Origin: Ignatzschineria larvae DSM 13226
GTDB taxonomy: Bacteria; Pseudomonadota; Gammaproteobacteria; Cardiobacteriales; Wohlfahrtiimonadaceae
NCBI RefSeq assembly: GCF_038500265.1
Contig: NZ_CP150637.1
Span: 459,501 to 523,500, forward strand
Reading direction: 5' to 3'
DNA: 64,000 bases
Both the position numbers and the translations under genes were made by a program. Position 1 is the stretch's first letter, and each line of letters opens with the position of its first letter. Under the pieces are notes generated by a model. It made no database searches, had not been told where the DNA came from, and saw only the letters and a program-made list of their open reading frames with translations. Positions 46,426-56,184 of this stretch are shown here, piece by piece.

Positions 46426-46787
46426 TACGCGATATGCGGAAGAACAGGATCATTCTCCCCGGCGATGCGATAGTTTTTCTTATTCCCAGCGCAAAAGGCG
46501 CTATAACTGCCGGCGCGCAATTGCAAAAAGAACAAGATCATTCCCCCCGGCGATGCGATGAATTTTCTTATTGATTCCAAATAAAAGCTAATTCAGTGCG
46601 GGATAGAACAATTGCGTAACCAGATAAAGTGAGCGCCCGCAAGTGAGCAATCTCTCGACTTCTCAAACGGTTATTGACCGGCACGAAAGGGGATAACTTC
46701 CGGCATTAAAGATGCCAAATCTGCCGGCGCGCGATTTGTGGAAGAACGGGATCATTCCCCCCGGCGATGCAATGAATTTTCTTACTG
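46420..46787 (+). repeat. Family B composite repeat block e
   Basis: Three GCCGG...CCCCGGCGATGCG modules (near 46421, 46517 and 46723), with one complete unit starting CTAATTCAGTGCGGGATAGA near 46589 and including GAGCGCCCGCAAGTGAGCAA. Plus orientation, between the autotransporter and the tautomerase gene. With block f it encloses the tautomerase gene. No gene in 46261-46847. Confidence 0.82.
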
Positions 46788-46847
46788 TTCTCAAATTATT
46801 GCCCCCTATGTTATGCTCAATAAACGAACCTAAAAGGAGAAAATCAA

Positions 46848-47051
46848 ATGCCTTATATTAATGTCAAAATTACAGATAAAGCTGTAACCACAGAACAGAA
46901 AGCCGCCATCATTGATGGCATGACGCAGGTACTTGTAGATGTATTAGGAAAGAACCCAGCAACAACCGTTGTCGTAATTGATGAAGTCCCTTTAGATAAC
47001 TGGGGAATAGCGGGAATACCTGTTGTTGAATATCGCAATAAATCAAAATAG
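46848..47051 (+). CDS. 4-oxalocrotonate tautomerase family protein
   Basis: Small tautomerase of 67 residues. MPYINVKITDKAVTTEQKAA leaves Pro as the N-terminal catalytic base after Met removal; the C-terminal VVVIDEVPLDNWGIAG is the family pattern. These enzymes act as small homohexamers in aromatic meta-cleavage pathways or have unknown substrates. AAAAGGAG precedes the ATG. It is isolated between two family B blocks with no catabolic genes nearby, so the substrate is not known. Confidence 0.88.
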   Translation: MPYINVKITDKAVTTEQKAAIIDGMTQVLVDVLGKNPATTVVVIDEVPLDNWGIAGIPVVEYRNKSK

Positions 47052-47069
47052 ATCGATTATCGGGATTTT

Positions 47070-47530
47070 GTTTCAAATAAAATCTGATTCAAGGCGGGAG
47101 GGAATGCTTGCAAATCAAGGCGAATCTCGTGCCCGTAAAAGAGCAATCTTTCGACTTTTCAAACAATTATTGATAGGAATGAAAGGTGACAATTCCGGCA
47201 CTAGAAAGATGCCACAATTGCCGGCACACGATTGTAAAAAGAACAGGATCATTCCCCCCGGCGATGCGGTAAATCTTCTTATTGATTCCCAATAAAAACT
47301 AATTCAGTGCGGGATAGAACAATTGCGCAACCAGAGAAATCGAGCGTCCGCAAAAGAGCAATTTCCCGACTTCTCAAACAATTATTGATAGGAATGAAAG
47401 GTGACAATTCCGGCACTAGAAAGATGCCACAATTGCCGGCGCACGATTGTGAGAAGAACACGATCATTCCCCCCGGCGATGCTGTAAATTCTCTTATTCC
47501 CAACGCCAAAGAGCACTACAACTGCCGGCG
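47070..47530 (+). repeat. Family B composite repeat block f (tandem pair)
   Basis: Two tandem units about 215 bp apart. The 67 bases at 47159-47225 are identical to 47374-47440, indicating a recent duplication or gene conversion. Unit 1 begins with the variant ATCTGATTCAAGGCGGGAGG, unit 2 with ACTAATTCAGTGCGGGATAG. A trailing CTGCCGGCGATC is a truncated third module. It fills the gap between convergent tautomerase and symporter genes. Confidence 0.82.
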
Positions 47531-47552
47531 ATCATCTATCTTAAATGGTAAA

Positions 47553-47588
47553 CAATAAAAAAGGGCGCAATTTAAAGCTGCACCCTTT
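47553..47588 (-). terminator. Rho-independent terminator of the symporter gene
   Basis: On the minus strand AAAGGGTGCA pairs with TGCGCCCTTT (one G-U pair) and is followed by a T-run (complement of AATAAAAAA). Confidence 0.85.
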
Positions 47589-47605
47589 GAGTGAATCTTT
47601 TGATA

Positions 47606-49039
47606 TCAATCTATTGATATCAATCTATTGATATCAATAGATTGATCAGAATCTTCCCAACATTCAGCCCCTTTTAAACCAGGGATTGAATCTGCTTTGA
47701 ATACAGGATTTTTCTTCTCTTTGAGCTGACGGTAGAAATCATCCGCTACTTTAAAGGCGATTTTGCCTAAGATCGCGATGACGACTAAGTTAATAATGGT
47801 CATTAATCCCATAAAGAGATCCGCTAAACTCCAAACAATTCCCATACTCATTACCGCTCCAAACATCACCATCATCAACACAATTAGACGATAGAAGAGT
47901 AGAGCAGTGGTATTGCTCTTAATAAATTCGATATTCGTTTCTCCATAATAGTAGTTCCCGATAATCGAACTAAAAGCAAAGAAGAAGATCGCAATGGCGA
48001 CAAAATATTGCGCCCAATCGCCCACTTGTTGCGCTAGAGAATTTTGCGTTAAGACAACACCGCCGGCGCTTGTTCCATCTGCATAAATGCCTGACAGTAG
48101 AATAATAAATGCTGTTGCCGAACAGATCACAATTGTATCGAAGAATACGCCTAAACTCTGCACTAAACCTTGCTTTGCAGGATGACTGACATTGGCAGTT
48201 GCTGCCGCATTAGGCACAGATCCCATTCCCGCTTCATTAGAGAAGAGCCCACGACGAGTTCCTTGAAGAATGGCCATTCCTAGACCACCGCCGGCAAACT
48301 CTTGAATCCCGAAGGCATTTTCAACAATGAGCATAAACATTCTGGGGACTTCAGTGATATTCACCGCAACCACATAGAGTGCAATGCCGATATAGAATAC
48401 CGCCATCACAGGTACACAAATCTGGGTAAAGTGCACTACACGGCGAACGCCGCCAAAGATAATTAAACCGGTGGCAATCACTAATAGTGCGCCGATTACA
48501 ATCGTATCAATGCCGAATACAGAATGGAACGATTGCGCGATGGTATTTGATTGTACAGAATTGAAGATAAAGCCAAAGGTAATCGTTAAGAGAATAGCAA
48601 AAATAATGCCTAAATTTTTCCAACCGAGGGCTTTTTGCATATAGTAAGCGGGGCCACCGCGAAAAGTATCGCCATCTTTGACTTTATAGACTTGCGCAAG
48701 GGTGCTTTCGATAAAGGCTGTTGCCATACCGATAATCGCAATCACCCACATCCAGAAGACCGCACCTGGTCCGCCGATAGCAATCGCAAGGGCAACGCCG
48801 GCAATATTCCCTGTTCCAACACGGCTAGCGGCACTAATAGTAAAGGCTTGGAAGGCAGAAACCCCATCATCACTAGGATTCTTTTCGACAGTTAAGCGAA
48901 ACATCTCTTTAAAGAGACGAATTTGGATAAAGCGGGTACGAATTGTAAAGTAAATCCCTAAAATGATGAGAAATGCGACCAGAATATAGGTCCAAATAAA
49001 ATCATTCAACGGGCCTACTAACCAGTTAATCAGACTCAT
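47606..49039 (-). CDS. Sodium:alanine symporter (AGCS family)
   Basis: Inner-membrane Na+-coupled amino acid carrier of about 477 residues and about 11 membrane segments. The ATG at 49039 is preferred over an upstream TTG because GGAG lies six bases before it and MSLINWLVGPLNDFIWTY fits the family. Signature segments are SAASRVGTGNIAGVALAIAI, GGPGAVFWMW, GGPAYYMQKALGWK, and GLFSNEAGMGSVPNAAATA. Likely substrate alanine or glycine, from family knowledge. Flanked on both sides by family B blocks. Confidence 0.93.
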   Translation of the reverse strand: MSLINWLVGPLNDFIWTYILVAFLIILGIYFTIRTRFIQIRLFKEMFRLTVEKNPSDDGVSAFQAFTISAASRVGTGNIAGVALAIAIGGPGAVFWMWVIAIIGMATAFIESTLAQVYKVKDGDTFRGGPAYYMQKALGWKNLGIIFAILLTITFGFIFNSVQSNTIAQSFHSVFGIDTIVIGALLVIATGLIIFGGVRRVVHFTQICVPVMAVFYIGIALYVVAVNITEVPRMFMLIVENAFGIQEFAGGGLGMAILQGTRRGLFSNEAGMGSVPNAAATANVSHPAKQGLVQSLGVFFDTIVICSATAFIILLSGIYADGTSAGGVVLTQNSLAQQVGDWAQYFVAIAIFFFAFSSIIGNYYYGETNIEFIKSNTTALLFYRLIVLMMVMFGAVMSMGIVWSLADLFMGLMTIINLVVIAILGKIAFKVADDFYRQLKEKKNPVFKADSIPGLKGAECWEDSDQSIDINRLISID

Positions 49040-49164
49040 AATTACTCCAATGTAGTACAAAATAAAGGCAAAAGACTCTATAGAATAAAGGGATTACTTG
49101 AATAAATCTACAAAAAAATCAAGATAAATCAATAAATGTTTGTTAAATCGGAAAATTTGGGGCT

Positions 49165-49620
49165 TATTTTAAATAAAATCTGATTCAAGGCGGGAGGGAG
49201 TGCTTGCAACTCCAGACCGATCCCGCGCCCGCAGAAGAGCGATTTCTCAATCTATCGGCATTGAAAGATGCCACAATTGCCGGCGCGCGATTGTGAGAAG
49301 AACACGATCATTCCCTCCGGCGATGCGATGAATCGTCTTATTCATTCCAAATAAAAGCTAATCCAGTGCGGGATAGAACAAGTGCGTAACCAGAGAAATT
49401 GTGCGCCCGCAAATGAGCGATCTAATCATTCGGCATTAACAAGTCCGCAAGTGAGCAATCTCTCGACTTCTCAAACAGTTATTGACCGGCACAAAAGGCG
49501 ACAACTTTCGACATAGATAATGTTTTACAAACTTCCGGCATTGAAAGATGCCAAACCTGCCGGCGCGCGATTGTGAGAAGAACGATGTCATTCCCCCGGC
49601 GATGCGATGAATCTTCTTAG
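49165..49620 (+). repeat. Family B composite repeat block g
   Basis: Two tandem units. Unit 1 starts ATCTGATTCAAGGCGGGAGG and has a shortened middle; unit 2 starts GCTAATCCAGTGCGGGATAG and has a partly duplicated middle (a second AAGTCCGCAAGTGAGCAATC at about 49450). Both end in GCCGGCGCGCGATTGTGAGA...CCGGCGATGCGATGAATC. It fills 49040-49714 between the symporter and valS. Confidence 0.8.
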
Positions 49621-49635
49621 CCTCTCAATCTTAGC

Positions 49636-49669
49636 AATAAAAAAGGGCTCGATTTTGATCGAACCCTTT
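49636..49669 (-). terminator. Rho-independent terminator of valS
   Basis: On the minus strand AAAGGGTTCGAT pairs with ATCGAGCCCTTT (one G-U pair) around a four-base loop and is followed by TTT and a T-rich stretch. Confidence 0.87.
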
Positions 49670-49714
49670 AGGCTTATCTATATTGTTATTATGAATAATG
49701 ATTTATAAGAATGA

Positions 49715-52471
49715 TTAGAGTGCTTCAATCTTCACGAGTTGTTGCTTTAATTCTGCCAATTGATTTTCTGCATCACTCAATTTCACTCGCTCACCTTCAA
49801 CCACTTTTGCCGGTGCTTTATCGGTAAATCCAGGATTTGCCAATTTTGCGGTTAAGGCTTTAATAATCGGTTCGATTTTACCAATCTCACGATTGAGGCG
49901 TGCAAGCTCTTGTTCTTTATCAATCAGGCCAGCAAGCGGAATTAAGAGACGCATTTTGCCGATCACCATGACCGCAGATTCCGGCGCTGTACCTGCTACT
50001 TTGGTAAAGTTTTCAAGGCGCCCCATTCGTTGTAAGAATGGCATATTTTGTTCAATACGGGCAAGATCCTCACTCGAAGCATTCTCATAGAGAACAGCAA
50101 GCGGTTTACCCGGAGAGATATTCATCTCACCACGAATTCGGCGAACAGCTAATAAAACCTCTTGTAACCACTCAACTTCCGCTTCAAGAGCGGTATCTCG
50201 CGCATCAACCGCAGGGAATTGTGTGACAGAGATACTCACAGCGGTCTTGAAGCTCGGCGCGATTTCGATCAATTTCTGCCAAATCTCTTCCGTGATATAA
50301 GGCATAAATGGATGAAGTGCTTTGAGAATCGCGTCTAAGACAAAGAGCAGATTGTAGCGTGTTGCCGCTTTCTCTTCTTCTGAATATTCACCATTGAGAA
50401 TCGGCTTCGTGAGCTCTAAATACCAGTCACAGAACTCATGCCATGTGAAATCGTAGAGCGCCTGCGTTGCAAGGTCAAAACGATAACTTTCAATATGACG
50501 ATTCACTTCAGTTAGCATATAGCTCAAACGAGAATTGATCCAACGATCAATATGAGAGAGCTTCGCTGGATTCTCTTGAACTTCTTTTCCTTCAGCATTC
50601 ATAAAAACAAACTTCGATGCATTCCAGATCTTGTTACAGAAGTTAGAATAGCCTTCAATTCGACCGACATCGAAGATAATATCCCGACCATTGGTGGCCA
50701 GCGCAGTAAAGGTAAAGCGTAGCGCATCAGTACCAAAGGCCCGAATCCCTTCAGGGAAGTGGCGACGTGTATCTGCTTCAATGCGCGGTGCCATTTGCGG
50801 TTGCATCAAACCTGTGGTGCGTTTTGCAACGAGTGATTCAAGGTCAATACCATCAATTAAGTCGATAGGATCGAGTACATTGCCTTTGGATTTACTCATC
50901 TTCTGACCATCTTGGTCACGCACCAAGCCATGGAAGTAGACCTCTTTAAAGGGGATCTCTTTCATAAAGTGCAGGCCGAACATAATCATTCGTGCTACCC
51001 AGAAGAAGATAATATCAAAGCCGGTCACAAGGACAGAGGTAGGATAGAAGGTTTTCAACTCATCTGTCTGATCAGGCCAGCCAAGTGTTGAGAATGGCCA
51101 AAGGGCAGAGGAGAACCAAGTATCTAATACATCTTCATCTTGACGAAGCGTAACATCGGCACCTAGATTATATTCCCGGCGTACTGCCTCTTCATTTTCA
51201 GCTACATAGAAATTTCCGTCTTCATCATACCAAGCCGGAATGCGATGTCCCCACCAGAGTTGACGGGAGATACACCAATCTTGAATGTTGTTCATCCATT
51301 CAAAGTAGGTATTTTCCCAGTTTTGAGGAATAAATTTAATATCTTTGTTCTTAACTGCTTCAATTGCCGGTTTTGCCAATGTTTTCGCATCCACAAACCA
51401 TTGATCTGTGAGATAAGGCTCGACGATCTGATTAGTACGATCACAACGCGGAATCATTAAAGTATGCGGTTCGATCTTCTCTAAAAGACCCGCTTTCTCA
51501 AAGTCTGCGACGATCTGCTTACGGGCATCAAAACGATCAAGACCACGATAGGCTTCCGGCATCTCATCATTGATTTTCGCTTCATCGGTGAAGACGTTGA
51601 TCATTGGTAAGTTATGACGTTTACCCATCTCATAGTCATTAAAATCGTGCGCAGGGGTAATTTTCACACAACCTGTTCCAAATTCAGGATCGACATAATC
51701 ATCGGCGATAATAGGAATTTGACGATCACAGAATGGCAGATCAATCATTTTGCCAATGTATTGGGCATAGCGCTCATCTTCAGGGTGAACGGCAACCGCT
51801 GTATCTCCTAGCATGGTTTCAGGGCGCGTTGTTGCAACGACCAGATACTCATCTGTACCGGCAATCGGATAACGAAGGTGCCACATTGAGCTTGATTCTT
51901 CTTTCGATTCTACTTCGATATCAGAAACGGCGGTTTTGAGAATCGGGTCCCAGTTGACAAGGCGTTTGCCACGATAGATTAAGCCCTCTTTATAGAGCGT
52001 GACGAAGACTTTTTGTACTGCTTTTGAGAGCCCTTCATCCATCGTAAAGCGCTCACGCGACCAATCGGCACTTGCGCCCATTCGGCGAAGCTGTTGCGTG
52101 ATATTACCGCCAGATTCTGCTTTCCATTCCCAGATACGCTCAACGAAAGCCTCACGACCTAAGTCATGACGTGTTTGACCGTTGGCATTGAGTTGACGCT
52201 CTACAACCATTTGTGTAGCAATACCGGCGTGATCTGTGCCCGGTTGCCAGAGGGTATTTTTCCCAAGCATACGATTATAACGAATCAAAAGATCCATAAT
52301 CGTATCTTGGAACGCATGTCCCATGTGTAGGCTACCGGTGATATTCGGCGGAGGAATGACAATACAGTAAGCAGGTTTACTTGTATCGCCACTGGGTTTA
52401 AAAAGGTTATTCTCTTCCCAAAATTGGTACCATTTTTTTTCTATCTGATCTGGTTGATAACTCTGTTTCAT
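49715..52471 (-). CDS. valS: Valyl-tRNA synthetase
   Basis: Class Ia aminoacyl-tRNA synthetase with editing domain, 918 residues. It has the HIGH motif in [14 protein letters not shown], the editing-domain sequence [20 protein letters not shown], the KMSKS motif in [15 protein letters not shown], an anticodon-binding domain, and the C-terminal coiled coil ([20 protein letters not shown] onward) typical of ValRS. Length is slightly below E. coli ValRS. The 250 bases upstream (52472-52723) have no gene and probably hold the promoter. Confidence 0.97.
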   Translation of the reverse strand: MKQSYQPDQIEKKWYQFWEENNLFKPSGDTSKPAYCIVIPPPNITGSLHMGHAFQDTIMDLLIRYNRMLGKNTLWQPGTDHAGIATQMVVERQLNANGQTRHDLGREAFVERIWEWKAESGGNITQQLRRMGASADWSRERFTMDEGLSKAVQKVFVTLYKEGLIYRGKRLVNWDPILKTAVSDIEVESKEESSSMWHLRYPIAGTDEYLVVATTRPETMLGDTAVAVHPEDERYAQYIGKMIDLPFCDRQIPIIADDYVDPEFGTGCVKITPAHDFNDYEMGKRHNLPMINVFTDEAKINDEMPEAYRGLDRFDARKQIVADFEKAGLLEKIEPHTLMIPRCDRTNQIVEPYLTDQWFVDAKTLAKPAIEAVKNKDIKFIPQNWENTYFEWMNNIQDWCISRQLWWGHRIPAWYDEDGNFYVAENEEAVRREYNLGADVTLRQDEDVLDTWFSSALWPFSTLGWPDQTDELKTFYPTSVLVTGFDIIFFWVARMIMFGLHFMKEIPFKEVYFHGLVRDQDGQKMSKSKGNVLDPIDLIDGIDLESLVAKRTTGLMQPQMAPRIEADTRRHFPEGIRAFGTDALRFTFTALATNGRDIIFDVGRIEGYSNFCNKIWNASKFVFMNAEGKEVQENPAKLSHIDRWINSRLSYMLTEVNRHIESYRFDLATQALYDFTWHEFCDWYLELTKPILNGEYSEEEKAATRYNLLFVLDAILKALHPFMPYITEEIWQKLIEIAPSFKTAVSISVTQFPAVDARDTALEAEVEWLQEVLLAVRRIRGEMNISPGKPLAVLYENASSEDLARIEQNMPFLQRMGRLENFTKVAGTAPESAVMVIGKMRLLIPLAGLIDKEQELARLNREIGKIEPIIKALTAKLANPGFTDKAPAKVVEGERVKLSDAENQLAELKQQLVKIEAL

Positions 52472-52723
52472 CTATTTATCCAAGGTTAGTGTGATCTCTA
52501 TTATGAAGTCATCAATATGCGAATGGCAATATAAAAGATGACCGTAAAGCAGGGCAATCCACATTAAGTCAGAAAGCCCGGCCAGGAAAACAATAGAGAG
52601 AATGCTCAATCGGTGTTAGGAGCTTATTGGCAAATACTCGCCAATAAACCCTATAAAATTGCTAAAAGTATAGCATATTTCCAAGCACAATCGCTTGCCT
52701 ATTGATTGGGAAGTTTTAAGAAT

Positions 52724-53232
52724 CTCGCGCCGGCAGATTAGGTGTTTTCTAAAGCAGAGTGATTAGATCGCTCCTCTGCGGGCGCTCAATTTCTCTGGTT
52801 ACGCAATTGTTCTATCCCGCACTGGATTAGCTTTTATTTGGAATGAATAAGACGATTTACCGCATTGCCGGGGGAATGATCCCGTTCTTTTCATAATCGC
52901 GCGCCGGCAACTGTGGCATCTTTCAATGCCGAGAATAACCGTTTGAGAAGTCGAGAGATCGCTCCTCTGCGGGCGCTCAATTTCTCTGGTTACGCAATTG
53001 TTCTATCCCGCACTGGATTAGATTCTATTTGGAATGAATAAGACGATTTACCGCATCGCCGGAACGAATGATCCCGTTCTTTTCACAATCGCGCGTCGGC
53101 AACTGTGCCATCTTTCAATGCCGAGAATAACCGTTTGAGAAGTCGAGAGATCGCTCCTCTGCGGGCGCTCAATTTCTCTGGTTACGCAATTATTCTATCC
53201 CGCACTGGATTAGATTCTATTTGGAATGATTA
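52724..53232 (-). repeat. Family B composite repeat block h (triple tandem)
   Basis: Reverse-orientation units in tandem: one partial unit then two nearly identical units with a period of about 191 bp (GACGATTTACCGCATTGCCG at 52851 and its counterpart at 53042). Each has GATCGCTCCTCTGCGGGCGC and TATCCCGCACTGGATTAG. Divergence between the two full units is only a few bases. It lies between valS and rpmG within the gene-free stretch 52472-53333. Confidence 0.85.
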
Positions 53233-53274
53233 AACATTCTCTCCCACCGGGAATCAGGTCTTATTTGAAATTCA

Positions 53275-53310
53275 AGACGAAAAAAAACTAGCCCGAAAGC
53301 TAGTTTTTGC
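53275..53310 (-). terminator. Rho-independent terminator of rpmBG
   Basis: On the minus strand AAAACTAGC pairs with GCTAGTTTT around a short loop and is followed by a run of T residues (complement of the A-run at 53279-53287). Confidence 0.88.
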
Positions 53311-53333
53311 TGAGACCGGTTAATCTTAAAAGA

Positions 53334-53489
53334 TTATTTTAAGCGGGCTTCAGTGTAAAGAACGTGTTTACGAACAACTGGATCGTATTTTTTGAACTCT
53401 AACTTTTCAGTTGTTGTACGTTTGTTCTTAGTGGTCGTATAGAAATGACCTGTACCTGCTGAAGATACTAATTTTACTTTTTCTCTCAT
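53334..53489 (-). CDS. rpmG: 50S ribosomal protein L33
   Basis: Small 51-residue basic protein of the large subunit: [20 protein letters not shown], then [17 protein letters not shown] and [14 protein letters not shown]. It lacks the CxxC zinc pairs found in some L33 forms, as in E. coli. It follows rpmB by ten bases with AAGGAG before its start, forming the usual rpmBG operon. Usually flanked by dfp or radC; here by valS and a pilT-like gene. Confidence 0.97.
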   Translation of the reverse strand: MREKVKLVSSAGTGHFYTTTKNKRTTTEKLEFKKYDPVVRKHVLYTEARLK

Positions 53490-53499
53490 GACCTACTCC

Positions 53500-53736
53500 T
53501 TAGATTTTTTCGCCCTTAGCGCGAAGATCTGCTAAAACGGCATCGATTCCCTTTTTGTCAATGGTACGAAGACCAGCAGGAGAGATACGAAGTGATACGA
53601 AACGGTTTTCGCTCTCAACCCAAAGACGGTGAACCTGAAGGTTTGGGAGGAAACGACGACGTGTTCTATTGTTTGCGTGGGAAACGTTGTTACCAGTCAT
53701 TGGTCCTTTCCCAGTTACTTGACATACTTTACTCAT
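53500..53736 (-). CDS. rpmB: 50S ribosomal protein L28
   Basis: Large-subunit protein of 78 residues, the same as E. coli. [53 protein letters not shown] are characteristic. First gene of the rpmBG unit; the 120 bases upstream should contain the promoter. Secure. Confidence 0.97.
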   Translation of the reverse strand: MSKVCQVTGKGPMTGNNVSHANNRTRRRFLPNLQVHRLWVESENRFVSLRISPAGLRTIDKKGIDAVLADLRAKGEKI

Positions 53737-53859
53737 GATTAATAACCCTGATCTTAATTGTAATATTAACCCCGGCCGCCAGCTAAAAATTTCATGTGCG
53801 GACTGAACCCACGAATTATAGTGGAAAGTTCTCCCTATTGCAATAATTTGAAGCTCTTT

Positions 53860-54963
53860 TTACGAATAGATATCGGGATTAAGCAAATTTTGCGCCTTTT
53901 CGACGAACAAGTCGGAAAGTATACCACTTTTTTGTAAAAATTCTAGTTGTTGTTGCATTGTTTGCATGCCATCCATGCTTCCTGTTTGAATTATATTGGG
54001 GATTTGCGCAATCTGATTTTCTCGAATAAGGTTGGCAACAGCGGTTGTTCGAATTAAAACTTCAAAAAGTGCAAAGCGTTGCTTCTCAATGGTCAATAGT
54101 TGTTGAGAGATCACTGCGACCAAACTTTCTGAGAGTTGTTGACGGATTTCTAGTGATTGATCCAGCGGGTAGTAGCTCAAAATACGATCGATACTTTTAG
54201 CGGCACTATTGGTATGAAGTGTCGCAAAAACAAGATGACCCGTTTCCGCTGCCTGCAACGCTAACTGAACCGATTCTCGATCACGAAGCTCACCAATGAG
54301 AAGAATATCGGGATCCGCTCGCAGCGCATCTTTGAGCGCTTTGTGAAATGCACCGGTATGACGATGAAGCTCTCGTTGTTCGATTAAGGATTGCCCTTGC
54401 GGGTAGATAAATTCAATGGGATCTTCAAGGGTAATAATATGCTTCGCTTGCTGCTGATTAATGGTTTCGATCATCGAGGCTAAAGTGGTTGATTTTCCGG
54501 AGCCTGTCGCGCCGGTAATCAGAATTAATCCCTGTTTTTTATGAAGAAGCGATTGGAAGATAGGCGGCGCATGAATGGCTTCTAACGAGGGAATATTCGC
54601 TTTAATCAGTCTGAAAATAGCGGTTAATCCCGCAAGATTATAGAAATAGTGGCCTCGAATGCGAAGTTGCTCACCATTGGCAAGTAGGAGAGAATCTCCA
54701 AAGTCTAGAGAACCTTGCTTTTTGAGCTGCTGTTTCTCTTGCTCTGTACGCTTTGCTAATAACCATTGAAAGAGTGTCGTTTGCGAAGGTAATATTTCAG
54801 GGATATCATCACCTATTAGCGGTTTAAGTTCCCCTAAATGACGAATATAGGGCGCTCTTCGAGGTGTAAGATGCAGATCAGAAGCGCCGGCCATATCAGC
54901 TGCAATCAGCAGTTGCTCAAGCGGCGAATAATGATGATCGGCAGTGACTTGACAATAATCCAT
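53860..54963 (-). CDS. pilT: PilT/PilU-type twitching motility ATPase
   Basis: Secretion-superfamily ATPase that powers type IV pilus retraction. The 367 residues contain GASDLHLTPRRAPYIRHLGE, Walker A GATGSGKST (151-159), the Asp-box region, Walker B DPDILLIGELRD (about 218-228) and the His box TGHLVFATLHTNSA (241-254). PilT normally has GEMRDLET; here GELRDRES, so it may be a diverged PilT or PilU. No other pilus gene is in the window. Confidence 0.85.
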   Translation of the reverse strand: MDYCQVTADHHYSPLEQLLIAADMAGASDLHLTPRRAPYIRHLGELKPLIGDDIPEILPSQTTLFQWLLAKRTEQEKQQLKKQGSLDFGDSLLLANGEQLRIRGHYFYNLAGLTAIFRLIKANIPSLEAIHAPPIFQSLLHKKQGLILITGATGSGKSTTLASMIETINQQQAKHIITLEDPIEFIYPQGQSLIEQRELHRHTGAFHKALKDALRADPDILLIGELRDRESVQLALQAAETGHLVFATLHTNSAAKSIDRILSYYPLDQSLEIRQQLSESLVAVISQQLLTIEKQRFALFEVLIRTTAVANLIRENQIAQIPNIIQTGSMDGMQTMQQQLEFLQKSGILSDLFVEKAQNLLNPDIYS

Positions 54964-55052
54964 TTTCTTATCTCCTACGATTAATAATGGATAGAAAGGT
55001 TTTATGATCTAAGTATAGTTAGCCGATGATAATATGGGGAAAGAGGCTAAAC

Positions 55053-55428
55053 CTGCCGGCGCACGATCGTTAGAAGAACGGGGTCATTCGACCCGGCGAT
55101 GCGATAAATCCTCTTATTTCAGCGCAAAAGAGCGCTAAACCTGCCGGCGCACGATTGTTGGAAGAGCGGGATCATTCGACCCGGCGATATGATGAATCGT
55201 CTTATTGATTCCAAATAAAAGCTAATCCAGTGCGGGATAGAACAATTGTGTAACCAGAGAAATTGAGCGCCCGCAAATGAGCGATCTAATCACTCGACAT
55301 GAACAAATCCACAATTGAACAATTTATCAACTTCTTAAACGGTTATTCTCGGCATTGACAGATGCCACAACTGCCGGCGCGAGATTGTAAAAAGAACGGG
55401 ATCATTCGCCCCGGCGATGCGATGAATC
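55053..55428 (+). repeat. Family B composite repeat block i
   Basis: Three CTGCCGGCGCACGATyGTTrGAAGA-type modules with CGACCCGGCGATGCG-like ends (near 55055, 55142 and 55374) and one complete unit beginning GCTAATCCAGTGCGGGATAG at about 55219. This block has ATTCGACCC/ATTCGCCCC where other blocks have ATTCCCCCC. It fills 54964-55491 between pilT and rpe. Confidence 0.82.
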
Positions 55429-55429
55429 G

Positions 55430-55463
55430 TAAAAAAAAGAGCGTTACTGTCATAACGCTCTTT
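55430..55463 (-). terminator. Rho-independent terminator of hemL-rpe
   Basis: On the minus strand AAAGAGCGTTA and TAACGCTCTTT form a perfect 11-bp stem around a TGACAG loop and are followed by a T-run. Confidence 0.92.
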
Positions 55464-55491
55464 CTGAGTAATAACTATCGAGAGATCAGTA

Positions 55492-56172
55492 CTATTTCAA
55501 TTCTGCTTTCATTTTTTGAATGATATCTTGATAGCTTAAATGGCTGTTAAAGATCGCGCTGCCGGCGACAAATGTATCGGCTCCTGCGGCAGCAATCTCT
55601 TTGATGTTGTGCTCGTTGACACCGCCATCAATTTCAAGGCGAATAGGGCGACCGAGTGCTTCACTCTTCTCATCGATGATTGTTCTTAATGCTCTGAGTT
55701 TATCAAGGCTTGAAAGAATGAATTTCTGTCCACCAAATCCTGGGTTGACACTCATGACTAATACCATATCGAGATATTCCCACGCATGATCTAATACTGA
55801 GATCGGCGTTGCAGGATTGAGCACTAAACCCGCTTTGCAACCTAATGATTTAATGAGCTGTAATGAACGGTCAACGTGCAGAGATGCTTCTGGATGAAAG
55901 GTAATGTAAGTTGCACCTGCTTTGGCAAAGGCTTCAATCATTCGATCAACAGGGGAAACCATTAGATGAACATCAATGGGTGCTGTAATGCCATAGTCTC
56001 TGAGCGCTTTACAGATCATAGGACCAAAAGTGAGATTTTCCACATAGTGATTATCCATGACATCAAAATGGATAATATCAGCACCACCTGCGATGACTGC
56101 ATCCACTTCTTCACCTAATTTGGCAAAGTTCGCAGAGAGAATAGAAGGTGCTATTGCATAAGGTTGTTTCAT
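55492..56172 (-). CDS. rpe: Ribulose-phosphate 3-epimerase
   Basis: TIM-barrel enzyme of the pentose phosphate pathway that interconverts ribulose 5-phosphate and xylulose 5-phosphate. The 226 residues have [37 protein letters not shown] (metal ligands and catalytic Asp), VDVHLMV-type [26 protein letters not shown] and [12 protein letters not shown]. It begins 12 bases after hemL, so the two are likely co-transcribed. Confidence 0.96.
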   Translation of the reverse strand: MKQPYAIAPSILSANFAKLGEEVDAVIAGGADIIHFDVMDNHYVENLTFGPMICKALRDYGITAPIDVHLMVSPVDRMIEAFAKAGATYITFHPEASLHVDRSLQLIKSLGCKAGLVLNPATPISVLDHAWEYLDMVLVMSVNPGFGGQKFILSSLDKLRALRTIIDEKSEALGRPIRLEIDGGVNEHNIKEIAAAGADTFVAGSAIFNSHLSYQDIIQKMKAELK

Positions 56173-56184
56173 GGTTATTGATCC

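Noticed and set aside
46350-47558. Several open frames of 70-90 codons across the family B blocks (for example 47023-47295 and 47307-47558)
   Set aside because: They translate the repeat units, including the GCCGG modules, and exist only because the repeats are tandem. No start signals or conserved protein.
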